Source of the DNA: Nocardioides sp. T2.26MG-1
Lineage (GTDB): Bacteria > Actinomycetota > Actinomycetes > Propionibacteriales > Nocardioidaceae
Assembly: GCF_950101795.1 (NCBI RefSeq)
Contig: NZ_CATNLZ010000001.1
Coordinates: 627,382 to 691,381, forward strand
Reading direction: 5' to 3'
DNA length: 64,000 nt
Shown here piece after piece: positions 25,739 through 34,776 of the stretch. The translations under genes were made by a program, and so were the position numbers. The stretch's first letter is position 1. Each line of letters starts with the position of its first letter. Under the pieces are notes generated by a model. That model searched no databases. It had not been told where the DNA came from and saw nothing but the letters and a program-made list of their open reading frames with translations.

Positions 25739-27478
25739 ATGACCCGCGGACCTTTCGACGTCTGGGCGCCGCTGCCCGAGCGGCTGCGGCTCTCGGTCGC
25801 CGGCGAGACCGTCGAGATGACCCGGGGCGACGACGGGTGGTGGACACCCGCGGGGCCGACCCCGGCCGTCACGGACGTCGACTACGGCTACCTGGTCGGC
25901 GACGTCGACACCCCCCGGCCCGACCCGCGCTCGCGCCGGCAGCCCGGCGGGGTGCACGAGCCCTCGCGGACCTTCGACCCCACGGCGCACGTCTGGAACG
26001 ACCACACCTGGACCGGCCGCCAGCTCGCGGGGTCGGTGATCTACGAGCTCCACATCGGCACGTTCACCCCCGAGGGCACATTCGACGCCGCCCTCGGGAA
26101 GCTCGGCCACCTGCGTGAGATCGGGGTCGACCTGGTCGAGCTGATGCCGGTCAACGCGTTCAACGGCACCCACAACTGGGGCTACGACGGCGTGGGCTGG
26201 TTCGCCGTCCACGAGGGGTACGGCGGCCCCGAGGGCTACCAGCGCTTCGTCGACGGCTGCCACGCGGCCGGGCTCGGCGTCATCCAGGACGTCGTCTACA
26301 ACCACCTCGGCCCGTCGGGCAACTACCTGCCGATGTTCGCGCCGTACCTCAAGTCGGGCGCCAACACGTGGGGCGACTTCCTCAACCTCGACGGCCCCGG
26401 GTCCGACGAGGTGCGCGGCTACATCCTCGACAACGTGCGGATGTGGCTCTCCGACTACCACGTCGACGGGCTGCGGCTCGACGCCGTGCACGCGCTCAAC
26501 GACGCCGGCCACCAGCACCTCCTCGAGGAGATGGCGGTGATGGTCGACGCGCTCTCCGCACACCAGCGCCGGCCGCTGACGCTGATCGCGGAGTCCGACC
26601 TCAACGACACCCGGCTGGTGCGTCCGCGCGAGGCCGGCGGCTACGGGCTCGCGGCGCAGTGGAGCGACGACTTCCACCACGCCGTCCACGTCGCGCTCAC
26701 CGGCGAGACCGAGGGCTACTACGCCGACTTCGCGCCGCTGTCGGCGCTGGCGAAGGTGTGCGAGCGCGGGTTCTTCCACGACGGCACCTGGTCGTCGTTC
26801 CGGGGCCGCAACCACGGCTTCCCGGTCGACCTGCGCACGACGCCCGCCTGGCGGCTGGTGGTGTGCACCCAGAACCACGACCAGATCGGCAACCGCGCCC
26901 GCGGCGACCGGATCACCGAGGTGCTCGACGACGACCAGCTGGCCTGTGCGGCGCTGCTGACCCTGTGCGGGCCGTTCACGCCGATGCTCTTCATGGGCGA
27001 GGAGTGGGCGGCGTCCACGCCGTTCCAGTTCTTCACCTCGCACCCGGAGCCCGAGCTGGGCGCGGCGACCGCCGAGGGCCGGATCGCGGAGTTCGAGCGG
27101 ATGGGCTGGGACCCGGCCGTCGTACCGGACCCGCAGGACCCGGAGACGTTCCGGCGCTCCAAGCTGGACTGGTCGGAGGCCACCGGCGGCCGGCACGCCC
27201 GGATGCTGGAGGTCTACCGCCGGCTCGCGGCGCTGCGGCGCGAGCACGAGTCGCTCACCGACCCGTCGTTCGCGTCAGTGGCGTGCACCGCCGACGAGGA
27301 GAGCCGGGTCTTCACGATGCGCCGCGACGAGCTGACGGTCGTGGTGAACTTCGGCGACGTCGCGGCGACGGTCGAGACCGCCGCCGCGACGCTGCTGTTC
27401 GAGACCGGCGCCGGCGTCACGCTCGAGCAGGGCCGGCTGGCCCTGCCCCCGCACGCCGGGGCGCTGGTCGGTCCCTGA
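25739..27478 (+). CDS. treZ: malto-oligosyltrehalose trehalohydrolase
   Basis: A 579-aa GH13 enzyme releasing trehalose from maltooligosyl trehalose. Features include an N-terminal CBM48-like domain starting [27 protein letters not shown] (region I), [10 protein letters not shown] (region II), LIAESDLND (region III) and [15 protein letters not shown] (region IV), which is diagnostic of TreZ. It starts 4 nt after treY. With GlgX and TreY it completes the TreYZ route from glycogen to trehalose, an osmoprotectant. Confidence 0.95.
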   Translation: MTRGPFDVWAPLPERLRLSVAGETVEMTRGDDGWWTPAGPTPAVTDVDYGYLVGDVDTPRPDPRSRRQPGGVHEPSRTFDPTAHVWNDHTWTGRQLAGSVIYELHIGTFTPEGTFDAALGKLGHLREIGVDLVELMPVNAFNGTHNWGYDGVGWFAVHEGYGGPEGYQRFVDGCHAAGLGVIQDVVYNHLGPSGNYLPMFAPYLKSGANTWGDFLNLDGPGSDEVRGYILDNVRMWLSDYHVDGLRLDAVHALNDAGHQHLLEEMAVMVDALSAHQRRPLTLIAESDLNDTRLVRPREAGGYGLAAQWSDDFHHAVHVALTGETEGYYADFAPLSALAKVCERGFFHDGTWSSFRGRNHGFPVDLRTTPAWRLVVCTQNHDQIGNRARGDRITEVLDDDQLACAALLTLCGPFTPMLFMGEEWAASTPFQFFTSHPEPELGAATAEGRIAEFERMGWDPAVVPDPQDPETFRRSKLDWSEATGGRHARMLEVYRRLAALRREHESLTDPSFASVACTADEESRVFTMRRDELTVVVNFGDVAATVETAAATLLFETGAGVTLEQGRLALPPHAGALVGP

Positions 27479-27485
27479 CCTGGGG

Positions 27486-28190
27486 TCAGGCGCCCAGCTG
27501 GGCGAAGTCGATGACCTCGTCGTCGCCGGGTGCCTCGACCTCGAACTCCTCGTCGAACTCCGAGAACGTCACGCTGCCGGTGTCCTTGCCGTCGGTCTTC
27601 TCGATCTTGACCAGGTAATGCGGGTCGTCGACGAGCACGTAGCCGGTCGAGGTCCCGTCCTCGGGGTCCTCGTTGTCGACCGCGACGGTCTCGTCGCCGT
27701 CGACGTCCTCGGTGCCCTTGACCGTGTACTTCGAGCCGTCGGTCTTGTCGTCCTTGAGCATCTGGTCGAGCAGCTCGTCCACGTCGCAGAAGGAGTTGAA
27801 CGAGTCGTCCTCTGCCGGGATCACCACCCACTTGTCACCCACGGTCGCGATCACCTGGTCGGCGGTCTCGCCCGCCGTCGCGCGCCAGAAGGCCTCGTCG
27901 GGCTTCATCCACGTCGATCCGTCGACCCCGAGCAGCTCCGTCGAGCCGCCGGCGATCCCGATCGTGCCGGTGCAGTCGCCGCCCGAGCTCGCCTGCAGGT
28001 CGATGTCGATCTGCTGACCGTCGCTGGTCACCGACCCGGAGACCTTCACGGCCTTCAGGTCACCCATGTCCGCCTTCGAGGCCTTCACGATCTCGTCCGC
28101 CGGCTTGTCGGCGAACCCGTCCCCGCCGCCGCAGGCGGTCATCAGCACCGCTGCCCCGAGCCCGGTCACTGCCATTGCGATACGCGCCAC
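27486..28190 (-). CDS. LppX/LolA-like lipoprotein
   Basis: A 234-aa predicted lipoprotein with lipobox LMTAC (Cys about residue 20) and a Gly-rich linker. The body has the pattern VKVSGSVTSDGQQIDIDLQAS...GTIGIAGGSTELLGVDGSTWMK, resembling mycobacterial LppX/LprG-type proteins, which carry lipids or bind at the membrane surface. GTG 28190 follows GGAGG by 6 nt. Acidic residues are abundant. The family assignment rests on pattern only; a binding role at the cell surface is likely but the ligand is unknown. Confidence 0.75.
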   Translation of the reverse strand: MARIAMAVTGLGAAVLMTACGGGDGFADKPADEIVKASKADMGDLKAVKVSGSVTSDGQQIDIDLQASSGGDCTGTIGIAGGSTELLGVDGSTWMKPDEAFWRATAGETADQVIATVGDKWVVIPAEDDSFNSFCDVDELLDQMLKDDKTDGSKYTVKGTEDVDGDETVAVDNEDPEDGTSTGYVLVDDPHYLVKIEKTDGKDTGSVTFSEFDEEFEVEAPGDDEVIDFAQLGA

Positions 28191-28345
28191 GCGATTCCTC
28201 CTGTTGTTGGTGGGGCAACCGTGCCAGACAACAGCCACAACGCGGCATCGGTCCATCCCCCAGACGGGCTACGGGGGTCGGCTTGGCCGATAGTCCTTGT
28301 CGTCTGCGGGGTCGTGCCGCCGCCGGGACCCGCGAACGTCAGGGA

Positions 28346-29032
28346 CTAGCGCAGCAGCTCGTCCACCCAGGCGGGCACGAGGTGGGTGGCCGGGCCGTGC
28401 CGGGTCTCGTCGAACAGGCGGCTGCCCACGCTGGGCTCCAGGTTGAGCTCGACGGTCCGCGCCCCCTGCGCGGCGGCGTACAGCACGAAGCCGGCGGCCG
28501 GGTGCACCGCCCCGGACGTCCCGATCGACACGAACAGGTCGGCCGTGCCGAGGGCCCCGTGGATGCGGTCCATGTCGTAGGGCAGCTCGCCGAACCACAC
28601 CACGTCAGGGCGCAGCTCGCGGCGCCCGCAGTGCGGGCACGGCGGCCGGTCGCCCAGGGCGCCGGTCCAGTCGAACCGGCGCGCGCAGCCCCCACAGAGC
28701 GCGGAGCGGAGCCGGCCGTGCATGTGCAGCACGCGCTGCGACCCGCCGCGCTCGTGGAGGTCGTCGATGTTCTGGGTGATCAGGAGCAGGTCGCCGCCGA
28801 GCTCACCCTCGAGGCGGGCGAGCGCCCGGTGGGCGTCGTTCGGCTCGACGGACGCCAGGGCCGCGCGGCGCTGGTCGTAGAAGCGGTGCACCAGCGCGGG
28901 CTGCCGCGCGTACGCCTCGGGCGTCGCGACCTCCTCGACCCGGTGGCCGTGCCACAGGCCCTCGGCGTCGCGGAACGTCGGGACGCCGCTCTCGGCGGAG
29001 ATCCCGGCACCGGTCAGCACCACGACCCTCAC
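28346..29032 (-). CDS. cobB: NAD-dependent protein deacylase (sirtuin)
   Basis: A 228-aa Sir2 protein that removes acyl groups from lysines with NAD. It has the NAD-binding GAGISAESGVPTFR at residues 8-21, TQNIDDLHERGG, the catalytic His in MHGRL, and a complete zinc module (CGGCARRF...CPHCG). GTG 29032 follows TAGTGT by 6 nt and appears leaderless. Class III sirtuins of this type often remove succinyl or malonyl groups; the residues that would decide this (Ala-X14-Tyr-X2-Arg) are not present in standard form after GVPTFRDAEGLW, so deacetylase remains the safer call. Confidence 0.9.
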   Translation of the reverse strand: MRVVVLTGAGISAESGVPTFRDAEGLWHGHRVEEVATPEAYARQPALVHRFYDQRRAALASVEPNDAHRALARLEGELGGDLLLITQNIDDLHERGGSQRVLHMHGRLRSALCGGCARRFDWTGALGDRPPCPHCGRRELRPDVVWFGELPYDMDRIHGALGTADLFVSIGTSGAVHPAAGFVLYAAAQGARTVELNLEPSVGSRLFDETRHGPATHLVPAWVDELLR

Positions 29033-29038
29033 ACCCCC

Positions 29039-29044
29039 ACACTA
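29039..29044 (-). promoter_or_regulatory. -10 box of a likely leaderless sirtuin promoter
   Basis: On the minus strand TAGTGT is followed by 6 nt and then GTG 29032, with no ribosome binding site. Confidence 0.5.
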
Positions 29045-29073
29045 CGGTCGGGTCGACTCCCCGTGTGAGGCTC

Positions 29074-29772
29074 TCAGCCGCCACCGGTCAGGCCGGCGCC
29101 GACGGTCAGCCGGGCGAGGTACTCCCGGGCGAGCGCCTTGGTCTCGCCCAGCGTCAGCGCCGAGGTCGTCAGGTCGTGCACGCCGTTGGTCAGCAGTGCC
29201 ATCTGCCACGTGTGACGCTTCGAGGGGCCGTTCGTGTACAGCTGGACCCCGGTCTTCTGGCACACGAACCCGTGCCACTCGCCGATGCTGAATGGCCAGG
29301 ACCGCCCCTGGCCGCGCTCGCCGATGGTGTACGACGTGTGGGCCCGGTTCCACTTCAGCGGTTGGTCGAAGTGGCCGTCGGGGCATTGGCGCCGCTGCTC
29401 GGCCTGGGTGGAGGGGTCGTGGGTCCGGAGCACCGAGACCAGCAGCCGGATCGACGCCGGGTCGGCGTTGGCGTCCACCAGCCCCCAGCCGCGGATGCCG
29501 CTGCAGGGCTTGGTGAGGTCGCGGCACTCGGTGGCCACCTCGGTGACCCCGTGCAGCTGCTGACGTCCCCGGGGCAGCGCAGCGCCCAGCTGCCGGTCGG
29601 TGTACCGCGTCGGCGTCGGGTCCTGACTCGGCGTCCCGGCCGCGGCCGAGCCGTCGCCCTCGACCGTGCTCCGGCCCGGGTCGGCCGTCGTCGCGCCCCC
29701 GCCGTCGGAGCATCCGCCCGCTGTCAACGCCGCGATCAGGACGACCGCGGCCCACCCCCGTGTGATCCGCAT
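29074..29772 (-). CDS. hypothetical lipoprotein
   Basis: A 232-aa protein with a signal peptide ending in the lipobox TAGGC (Cys about 21), then a low-complexity Gly/Ser/Thr linker (22-50). The folded part contains several Cys residues (ECRDLTKPCSG, RRQCPDG, GFVCQK), suggesting disulfides outside the cell. The sequence WHGFVCQKTGVQLYTNGPSKRHTW is reminiscent of extracellular proteins of unknown function with a septum-formation-like pattern, but I recognise no family with confidence. ATG 29772 is chosen because the signal peptide then starts properly. Confidence 0.7.
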   Translation of the reverse strand: MRITRGWAAVVLIAALTAGGCSDGGGATTADPGRSTVEGDGSAAAGTPSQDPTPTRYTDRQLGAALPRGRQQLHGVTEVATECRDLTKPCSGIRGWGLVDANADPASIRLLVSVLRTHDPSTQAEQRRQCPDGHFDQPLKWNRAHTSYTIGERGQGRSWPFSIGEWHGFVCQKTGVQLYTNGPSKRHTWQMALLTNGVHDLTTSALTLGETKALAREYLARLTVGAGLTGGG

Positions 29773-29822
29773 GGCGGGGGTATGCCCGGCATCCGCACGT
29801 TCCACACACCCGGGCGCCGGAC

Positions 29823-30956
29823 TCAGCGCGTCAACCGCCTGCGGGCGGCCTGGGTCTTGAACTCCTCGAGGAACACCTTGCGCACCGACTCCCCGTCCAG
29901 GGCTCCGCCGACCGCACCGAGCTCGCCTCGGGCCAGTCGCTCGCAGACCCGCAGCCAGGCGTGCCCCATCGCGTAGGTGAACGTGCCGGCCACGGTCGCG
30001 CTGATCGGCGCGGCCACCATCGTGCCGGCGCCGGGGACGAACTTGATCATGTTCGTGACCAGCGACCGGCCCGCGGTGGTGGCGGCCGCGGTCGCGGCCA
30101 GCGACGCGGCCGTCGAGCGCTCGAGCGGCACGCCGTACGTCACCGCGATCGAGGCCATCATCCCGATCTGGAGCGGAACCAGGATGGCCGCGTCGGAGAA
30201 GGGGATCGGGGAGGCTCCGGCGGTGGTGGCGGCTCCCGTCGCCGTCTTGATCGCCCGCTCGGCGCGCTCGCGCTTGCGGGCGAAGTCGATCCGCTGGGCG
30301 GCGGTGATGGCGTGGGCGACGCCCTCAGGCGCGCCGCGAAAGGTGGCATCGAGGAGCTCCTGCAGGCCGTACGCCGACTGGCCGGTGAAGTCGTCCTCGA
30401 GGGCCATCGTGTAGTGGACGAGCCCGTCCACGATGGGCAGGCGCAGCTCGGCGATGCTGGCCGCCAGCGCCTCGGCGTCCGGGTGCACTCGAGCGCCCGA
30501 CCTCGGCACCTGGGTGAGCACCAGGATCACCGGCAGCCCGAGCTCGTGCAGCGCGCGGACGAACTCCGCCTCGGTCGCCTCGAAGCGCCGGTCACCGGCC
30601 CGGACGCAGTACCAGGCGACGTGCAGCTGCTCGGCGAGCGGCTTGCGGCGCATCCCGTGGAGGTAGTCCTTGAGCTCGGCGATCAGCACGTCGTTGTCGC
30701 GGCCGACCTCCAGCCCGCGGGTGTCGAGCACGCCGAGCGTGCCGCTCTGGTGGAGGTAGAGGTGCTCGGCGCGGGTGACCGGCTCACCGATGCCGGTGGC
30801 CGCGATCTCGTGGCCGAAGATCGCGTTGACCAGCGTGCTCTTGCCGACCCCGGTCTTGCCGAAGATCGCCAGGTTGAACCGCCCGATCTCCTCGGCCTTG
30901 TCCCGCCAGGCCTTCGAGAAGGCCTGGCCGAACCAGTCATCAGCGGGGGTTGCCAC
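29823..30956 (-). CDS. GTPase with C-terminal DUF697-like membrane domain
   Basis: A 377-aa protein. The N-terminal GTPase domain has G1 GKTGVGKST (about 33-41) and G3 DTRGLE; the G4 position reads LTQVPRSG instead of TKxD, so guanine specificity may be altered. The C-terminal half (about 210-350) has Ala/Gly-rich amphipathic and hydrophobic helices like the DUF697/YcjF domain of membrane-associated GTPases. GTG 30956 is the start. Relatives are implicated in membrane or stress functions but most are uncharacterised. It stands alone between unrelated genes. Confidence 0.8.
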   Translation of the reverse strand: MATPADDWFGQAFSKAWRDKAEEIGRFNLAIFGKTGVGKSTLVNAIFGHEIAATGIGEPVTRAEHLYLHQSGTLGVLDTRGLEVGRDNDVLIAELKDYLHGMRRKPLAEQLHVAWYCVRAGDRRFEATEAEFVRALHELGLPVILVLTQVPRSGARVHPDAEALAASIAELRLPIVDGLVHYTMALEDDFTGQSAYGLQELLDATFRGAPEGVAHAITAAQRIDFARKRERAERAIKTATGAATTAGASPIPFSDAAILVPLQIGMMASIAVTYGVPLERSTAASLAATAAATTAGRSLVTNMIKFVPGAGTMVAAPISATVAGTFTYAMGHAWLRVCERLARGELGAVGGALDGESVRKVFLEEFKTQAARRRLTR

Positions 30957-30999
30957 GGGTCCAGGATCCCAGGAGGCGCAACCGTCCGTCCCCTCCGGC

Positions 31000-31647
31000 T
31001 CAGGCCGGCCCGAACAACGCCCGCCGAGACCCGGTCGACCAGGCCCAGTACCGGTCGCCGTACGACCAGTGCCACCACTCGGTCGGGTAGTTCACGAAGC
31101 CCGCCCGGTCCATGATCGCGATCAGCAGGCGCCGGTGCTCGGCAGCCGGACCGGCGACGTCGGGCGCGCCGGTGTAGCAGCGTCCGCCGCTGGCCTCCGG
31201 GGTCGCGTTGACCGCGCTGCCGAGGTCGAGCTCGACGCCGCCGGCCTCGAGGGTCACGTCGACCGCCGCGCCTGCCGTGTGCGGCGCCACCTCGGGCGGG
31301 CTCACGTGGCGGGCGGCCAGGGTCCGCAAGGTGGCGTCGTCGGCCTGCGGGTGCAGGCCGCGCAGCGTCGCGACGTACTCGTGGAAGTAGCGACCCTGGA
31401 GAGCGGCCGGCCGGAAACCCTCGACCAGCCGCAACGCCACGCCTTCGTCGGCGGCCAGCACAGCGGCCGTGCCCAGCAGGTCGGCGACCGGCGCCCGGAG
31501 CCGGCGCCAGTGCCCCTCCGGATCCTCCTTGCGGTGGTCGATCACCAGGTCCGCAGCACCGGCCAGGTCGACCAGCCCCGGCTGTGGAGCGTCGGGCTCG
31601 GCGATCGCGGCGATGCGTGGATCGGACAGCAGCACGACGTCGTCCAT
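31000..31647 (-). CDS. D-Ala-D-Ala dipeptidase-like peptidase (M15D, VanX-like)
   Basis: A 215-aa zinc peptidase. The metal motif PHTAGAAVDVTL (His and Asp ligands) and the C-terminal EWWHWSYGDRYWA (catalytic Glu and the third ligand His) match the VanX/DdpX group. The Ser that usually precedes the first His is Pro here. The enzymes cleave D-Ala-D-Ala; without vanH/vanA neighbours, a peptidoglycan-recycling or cytoplasmic dipeptide role is more likely than glycopeptide resistance. ATG 31647 is selected because upstream in-frame sequence is not protein-like. Confidence 0.85.
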   Translation of the reverse strand: MDDVVLLSDPRIAAIAEPDAPQPGLVDLAGAADLVIDHRKEDPEGHWRRLRAPVADLLGTAAVLAADEGVALRLVEGFRPAALQGRYFHEYVATLRGLHPQADDATLRTLAARHVSPPEVAPHTAGAAVDVTLEAGGVELDLGSAVNATPEASGGRCYTGAPDVAGPAAEHRRLLIAIMDRAGFVNYPTEWWHWSYGDRYWAWSTGSRRALFGPA

Positions 31648-31705
31648 GCCGCCATGCCACCACGCCCTGGGGTTGCGCTTCCACCCCGACGGTCTCGACG
31701 ACCAG

Positions 31706-32553
31706 TCAGTCGCAGCCCAGCGGTCGCACGGTGCGCGGCCACAGCTCGACGTCGTCGACCGTCGCTCCGACGTACGCGCGAGACTCGTCCGGAGCGAGCC
31801 AGAGTCGGTCACCGTCGCGGCGGAAGCCCGAGTCGACCGCGTCGCCGGGCAGCCTCGTGTGTGGCTCGTAGGGCTCCGCGAAGTACTCACGGAGCTCCGG
31901 GTCGGGGTCACGGACGAACGTCGGATCCTCGCCCTGCCGGGTCAGGGTCAGGAAGGTCATGTCCTGCCAGTCGCAGTGCTCGGGGCCACGGATCACGGTG
32001 AGCTCGCTGGTCGGCACGGTGCGTCCCTCGGCGTCCGTCCACACCTCGTAGCCGAGCTCCTCGACGAAGCCGCTCGGCAGCTCGACCGGGTCGCAGACAG
32101 CCCAGGACTCCACGTGCCAGCCGTCGCCGCCGGCACCCTCGCTCCCCGGTCCGTCGTGAACGATCACCGCGGCCTTGGGCCGACCGTCGACCTCCGCGAC
32201 GTAGAGCACCCGATCCTCGGTCTGCGCAGCGACGCGAAGGTCCGGTGGCAGGGTCAGGAACAGCCCTTCGCTGTACGCCGTGCGGACAGCTGCTCGCGGA
32301 TCGTCGGCCGTGGCCCCTCGGAGTACTCGTCTCCGCCGAACGCACCCCCGGAGCCCCAACTGTCGCAGTCGACGACGTCGCCGGCGGCACCGGCCCGCGG
32401 GTGCCTGCCCTCGCCCTCGGGCAGGTGGAGGGGCCCGTCGTACTCGGACGCAGCAGGCCTCCCGAGGCTCGCCTCCTCGTCACCACAGGCACTCAGCGGT
32501 CCCAGCGATAGGGCGCCGGCCAGCAGGGCCGACGCGGTGGTTGCCCGGCGCAC
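31706..32553 (-). pseudogene. lipoprotein gene split by a single-base frameshift
   Basis: From GTG 32553 the frame gives a lipoprotein start (lipobox LSAC, Cys about 23) through GDEYSEG and then degenerates and stops at 32254. The neighbouring frame continues as ATADDPRAAVRTAYSEGLFLTLPPD... to 31706 with good protein character. Adding one base to the CCCC run at 32314-32317 (GGGG on the coding strand) joins the two halves into about 282 residues. It is either a real inactivating deletion or a homopolymer sequencing error. The function is unknown; the intact product would be a secreted lipoprotein. Confidence 0.7.
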
Positions 32554-32690
32554 AAGGGTCCGACGATCGGCGGCGACGATCGGTTCCGACGCACCTGGGT
32601 TCCCGAGCGGAACAGGTCGCGCAGCCCGGATCTGGTCGCGACTTCGACGTGCGCGGGCGTGTCATCGACGAAGATTGCGGCTGCCGGCAG
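32493..32690 (-). pseudogene. C-terminal remnant of a HAD-family hydrolase
   Basis: On the minus strand from the junction at 32690, the frame reads AAAIFVDDTPAHVEVATRSGLRDLF, the motif III/IV region of HAD hydrolases (FVDD followed by HVEVAxxxG). It runs to a stop at 32493, overlapping the start of the lipoprotein gene. The catalytic N-terminal half is missing: upstream sequence is replaced by the truncated response-regulator copy. This marks the left border of that rearrangement. Confidence 0.55.
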
Positions 32691-33223
32691 GACCTCGAGG
32701 TCGTCGCCCAGGTCTCGACGGGATCCGAGATCCTCCCGGCGGCCCGCGAGCACCGACCCGACATCGCCCTGCTCGACATCGAGCTGCCCGAGCTCTCCGG
32801 GCTCGACGCCGCCGCCCATCTGGCCGAGGAGCTGCCGGGCTGCCGGGTCGTGATCGTGACGACGTTCGCCCGCCCGGCGTACCTCCAACGGGCCATGGCC
32901 GCCGGCGCCGCCGGCTTCCTCGTCAAGGACGGCCCAGTCGAGGGCCTCGCCGACGCGATCCGCCGGGTCGCCGCCGGCGAGACCGTCATCGACCCCGAGC
33001 TCGCCGGGCTGGCGCTCCGCACCGCCGTCAACCCGCTCACCGCACGGGAGCGCGACGTGCTGGCGGAGGCGGAGACCGGCGCCTCGATCGCGGACATCGC
33101 CGCGCGACTGCACCTGTCGGCCAGCACCGTGCGCAACTACCTCAGCGACGCGATCGGCAAGACCAGCACGCGCAACAAGACCGAGGCCGCACTGCTCGCC
33201 CGCCACCACGGCTGGCTCTGACC
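32690..33223 (+). pseudogene. 5'-truncated duplicate of the LuxR-type response regulator
   Basis: This 534-bp segment matches 51354-51887 with, by eye, a single difference (A versus G in the ACGGGRTCC word). It encodes the receiver domain from DLEVVAQVSTGSE through the phosphoacceptor LLDIELPE to the complete LuxR-type helix-turn-helix and the same C-terminus. The first 25 residues of the intact protein, including the LLLAEDQ acidic pocket, are missing. In-frame starts upstream (for example GTG near 32660) could give a short fusion, but phosphorylation is unlikely. No partner histidine kinase is adjacent. Confidence 0.9.
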
Positions 33224-33324
33224 TCGAGGCGGTGAGACGCCGTCAACCGTGGGGCCCCAGCCCCGGCTCGGTTGCGAGGGTCCGGTCCCCGAGGCGCGGG
33301 TGTCGACAACGCTTGCTTCGGGCC

Positions 33325-34776
33325 TCATCCACCTCGCTCGGCCGACTCGGCACCGAAGCCGTTGAGCCGCTGGAACAGCGGGTCGGTGAAGCCGGTGATC
33401 TCCGCATACACCGGCACGATGTCGGCGTACCGTTCCGCACTCCCCGGGTCGGGCAGCACGTCAGTCCCGGAACGCACCATCGCCGCGACGGCTGACTCGA
33501 AGTCCGGGTAGCTGCCGTGTCCCACGGCGGCGCAGATGGCGGCACCGAGGCCGGCCGCATCGGAGACGGCCGATCGCTCCACGGGCCGGTTGAAGAGGTC
33601 GGCGGCGATCTGGCTCATCAACGCCGAGCGCGACCCACCACCTGACAGCACCAGCCGACCGGGCGACAGGCCGAGCGCGGCCTCCAGGGCCTGGGTGTGA
33701 CCATGCATCGTCATGAGGATGCCCTCGAGCAGCGATCGATACAGGTGCGCCGCCTGGTGCGACCCATCCAGCCCGAGGATCGCACCTCGTCGGTACGGCG
33801 CGTGTCCGGGCGCGAGCCAGTCGGGCACGGTGAAGAGCCCGCCGCAGCCGGGGGGGACGGCGGCGGCGCCGACCTCCAGCCACGACTGGATCGCCGCCGG
33901 GTCGGTCGTGTCGGGCAGTGCGGCGGAGACCAGCTGCCGCAGCCAGCTCACCGTCCACATGCCGCGGCGGATCCCGGCGCTCTCGTAGAGGTAGCGCCCC
34001 GGTACCGCCGCGGCGTTGACCCAGAACCGGTCGTCACCCTCGACGAGCTCCCGGCCGACCGTCATCGCGGCGATGTAGGTGCCGAGCGACAGCAGCACCG
34101 ACCCGCCCCGGACCAGACCGGACCCGAGCGCCTCGACCGCCTTGTCGTTGCCGGTCGCGTACACCGGCAGGCCCGCCGGGATGCCGGTCTCCGACGACAC
34201 TGCCGGCAGCACCTCGCCCAGGAGCTCGCCGGGATCCACGAGTGAAGGCAGCAGCTCGAGCGGCATGCCGGTCCGGTCGAGCTCAGTCGGCGCCGTCGAC
34301 CACTGTCGGGTGGCGGGATCGATCGGCCACATTCCTTGATAGCTCGCGGCGCTGTCTCGCCGTACACCCGTCAGCCGCGCGGCCAGATAGCCCCCCGCGC
34401 TCGCGACCAGCGTCACCTCCGCAGGCACCGGCGACAGCGGCCGTGACACTCGCGCGTCCATCCAGCTCAGCACCGGCTCGACCAGTCTCCCGTCGGAGCC
34501 GACGAGTGCGCGGCAGAACCGAATGCCACAGAGCCCGACCGCGACGATTCCCGACGTCTCGCCACCCGCGGCGGCGAACGACGCCAACGCCGCACGCGCG
34601 GCGCCGACGAGGGTGTCCCAGAGGTCGTCGTCGGGGTGGACGGCACGGCCGTTCGGCCCGAGCTCGTAGGGTCGCAGCGGCACGGACGCCGACGCGTGCA
34701 CCACGCCCAGCTGGTCGATGACCGACACCTTGGTGCTCTGCGAGCCCCCGTCGATCGCGAGGAACAGGTCGGTCAC
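33325..34776 (-). CDS. FGGY-family carbohydrate kinase
   Basis: A 483-aa sugar or polyol kinase. The N-terminal phosphate-binding loop FLAIDGGSQSTKVSVID (about 4-20), the middle YATGNDKAVEALGSG and the C-terminal LSGGGSRSALMSQIAADLFNRPV match the FGGY family (xylulokinase/glycerol kinase relatives). GTG 34776 overlaps the upstream oxidase stop by 4 bp. It is the last gene of the ten-gene operon and should phosphorylate the product of the upstream oxidation steps. Substrate specificity cannot be read from the sequence. Confidence 0.88.
   Translation of the reverse strand: MTDLFLAIDGGSQSTKVSVIDQLGVVHASASVPLRPYELGPNGRAVHPDDDLWDTLVGAARAALASFAAAGGETSGIVAVGLCGIRFCRALVGSDGRLVEPVLSWMDARVSRPLSPVPAEVTLVASAGGYLAARLTGVRRDSAASYQGMWPIDPATRQWSTAPTELDRTGMPLELLPSLVDPGELLGEVLPAVSSETGIPAGLPVYATGNDKAVEALGSGLVRGGSVLLSLGTYIAAMTVGRELVEGDDRFWVNAAAVPGRYLYESAGIRRGMWTVSWLRQLVSAALPDTTDPAAIQSWLEVGAAAVPPGCGGLFTVPDWLAPGHAPYRRGAILGLDGSHQAAHLYRSLLEGILMTMHGHTQALEAALGLSPGRLVLSGGGSRSALMSQIAADLFNRPVERSAVSDAAGLGAAICAAVGHGSYPDFESAVAAMVRSGTDVLPDPGSAERYADIVPVYAEITGFTDPLFQRLNGFGAESAERGG

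Noticed and set aside
31000..31647. Vancomycin-resistance assignment for the VanX-like gene
   Set aside because: No vanH, vanA or vanRS neighbours are present and the family has cell-wall recycling members.
32690..33223. Treating the truncated response regulator as an independent functional paralogue
   Set aside because: Near-identity with 51354-51887, loss of the first 25 codons and the abrupt junction with a HAD remnant indicate a recent partial duplication.
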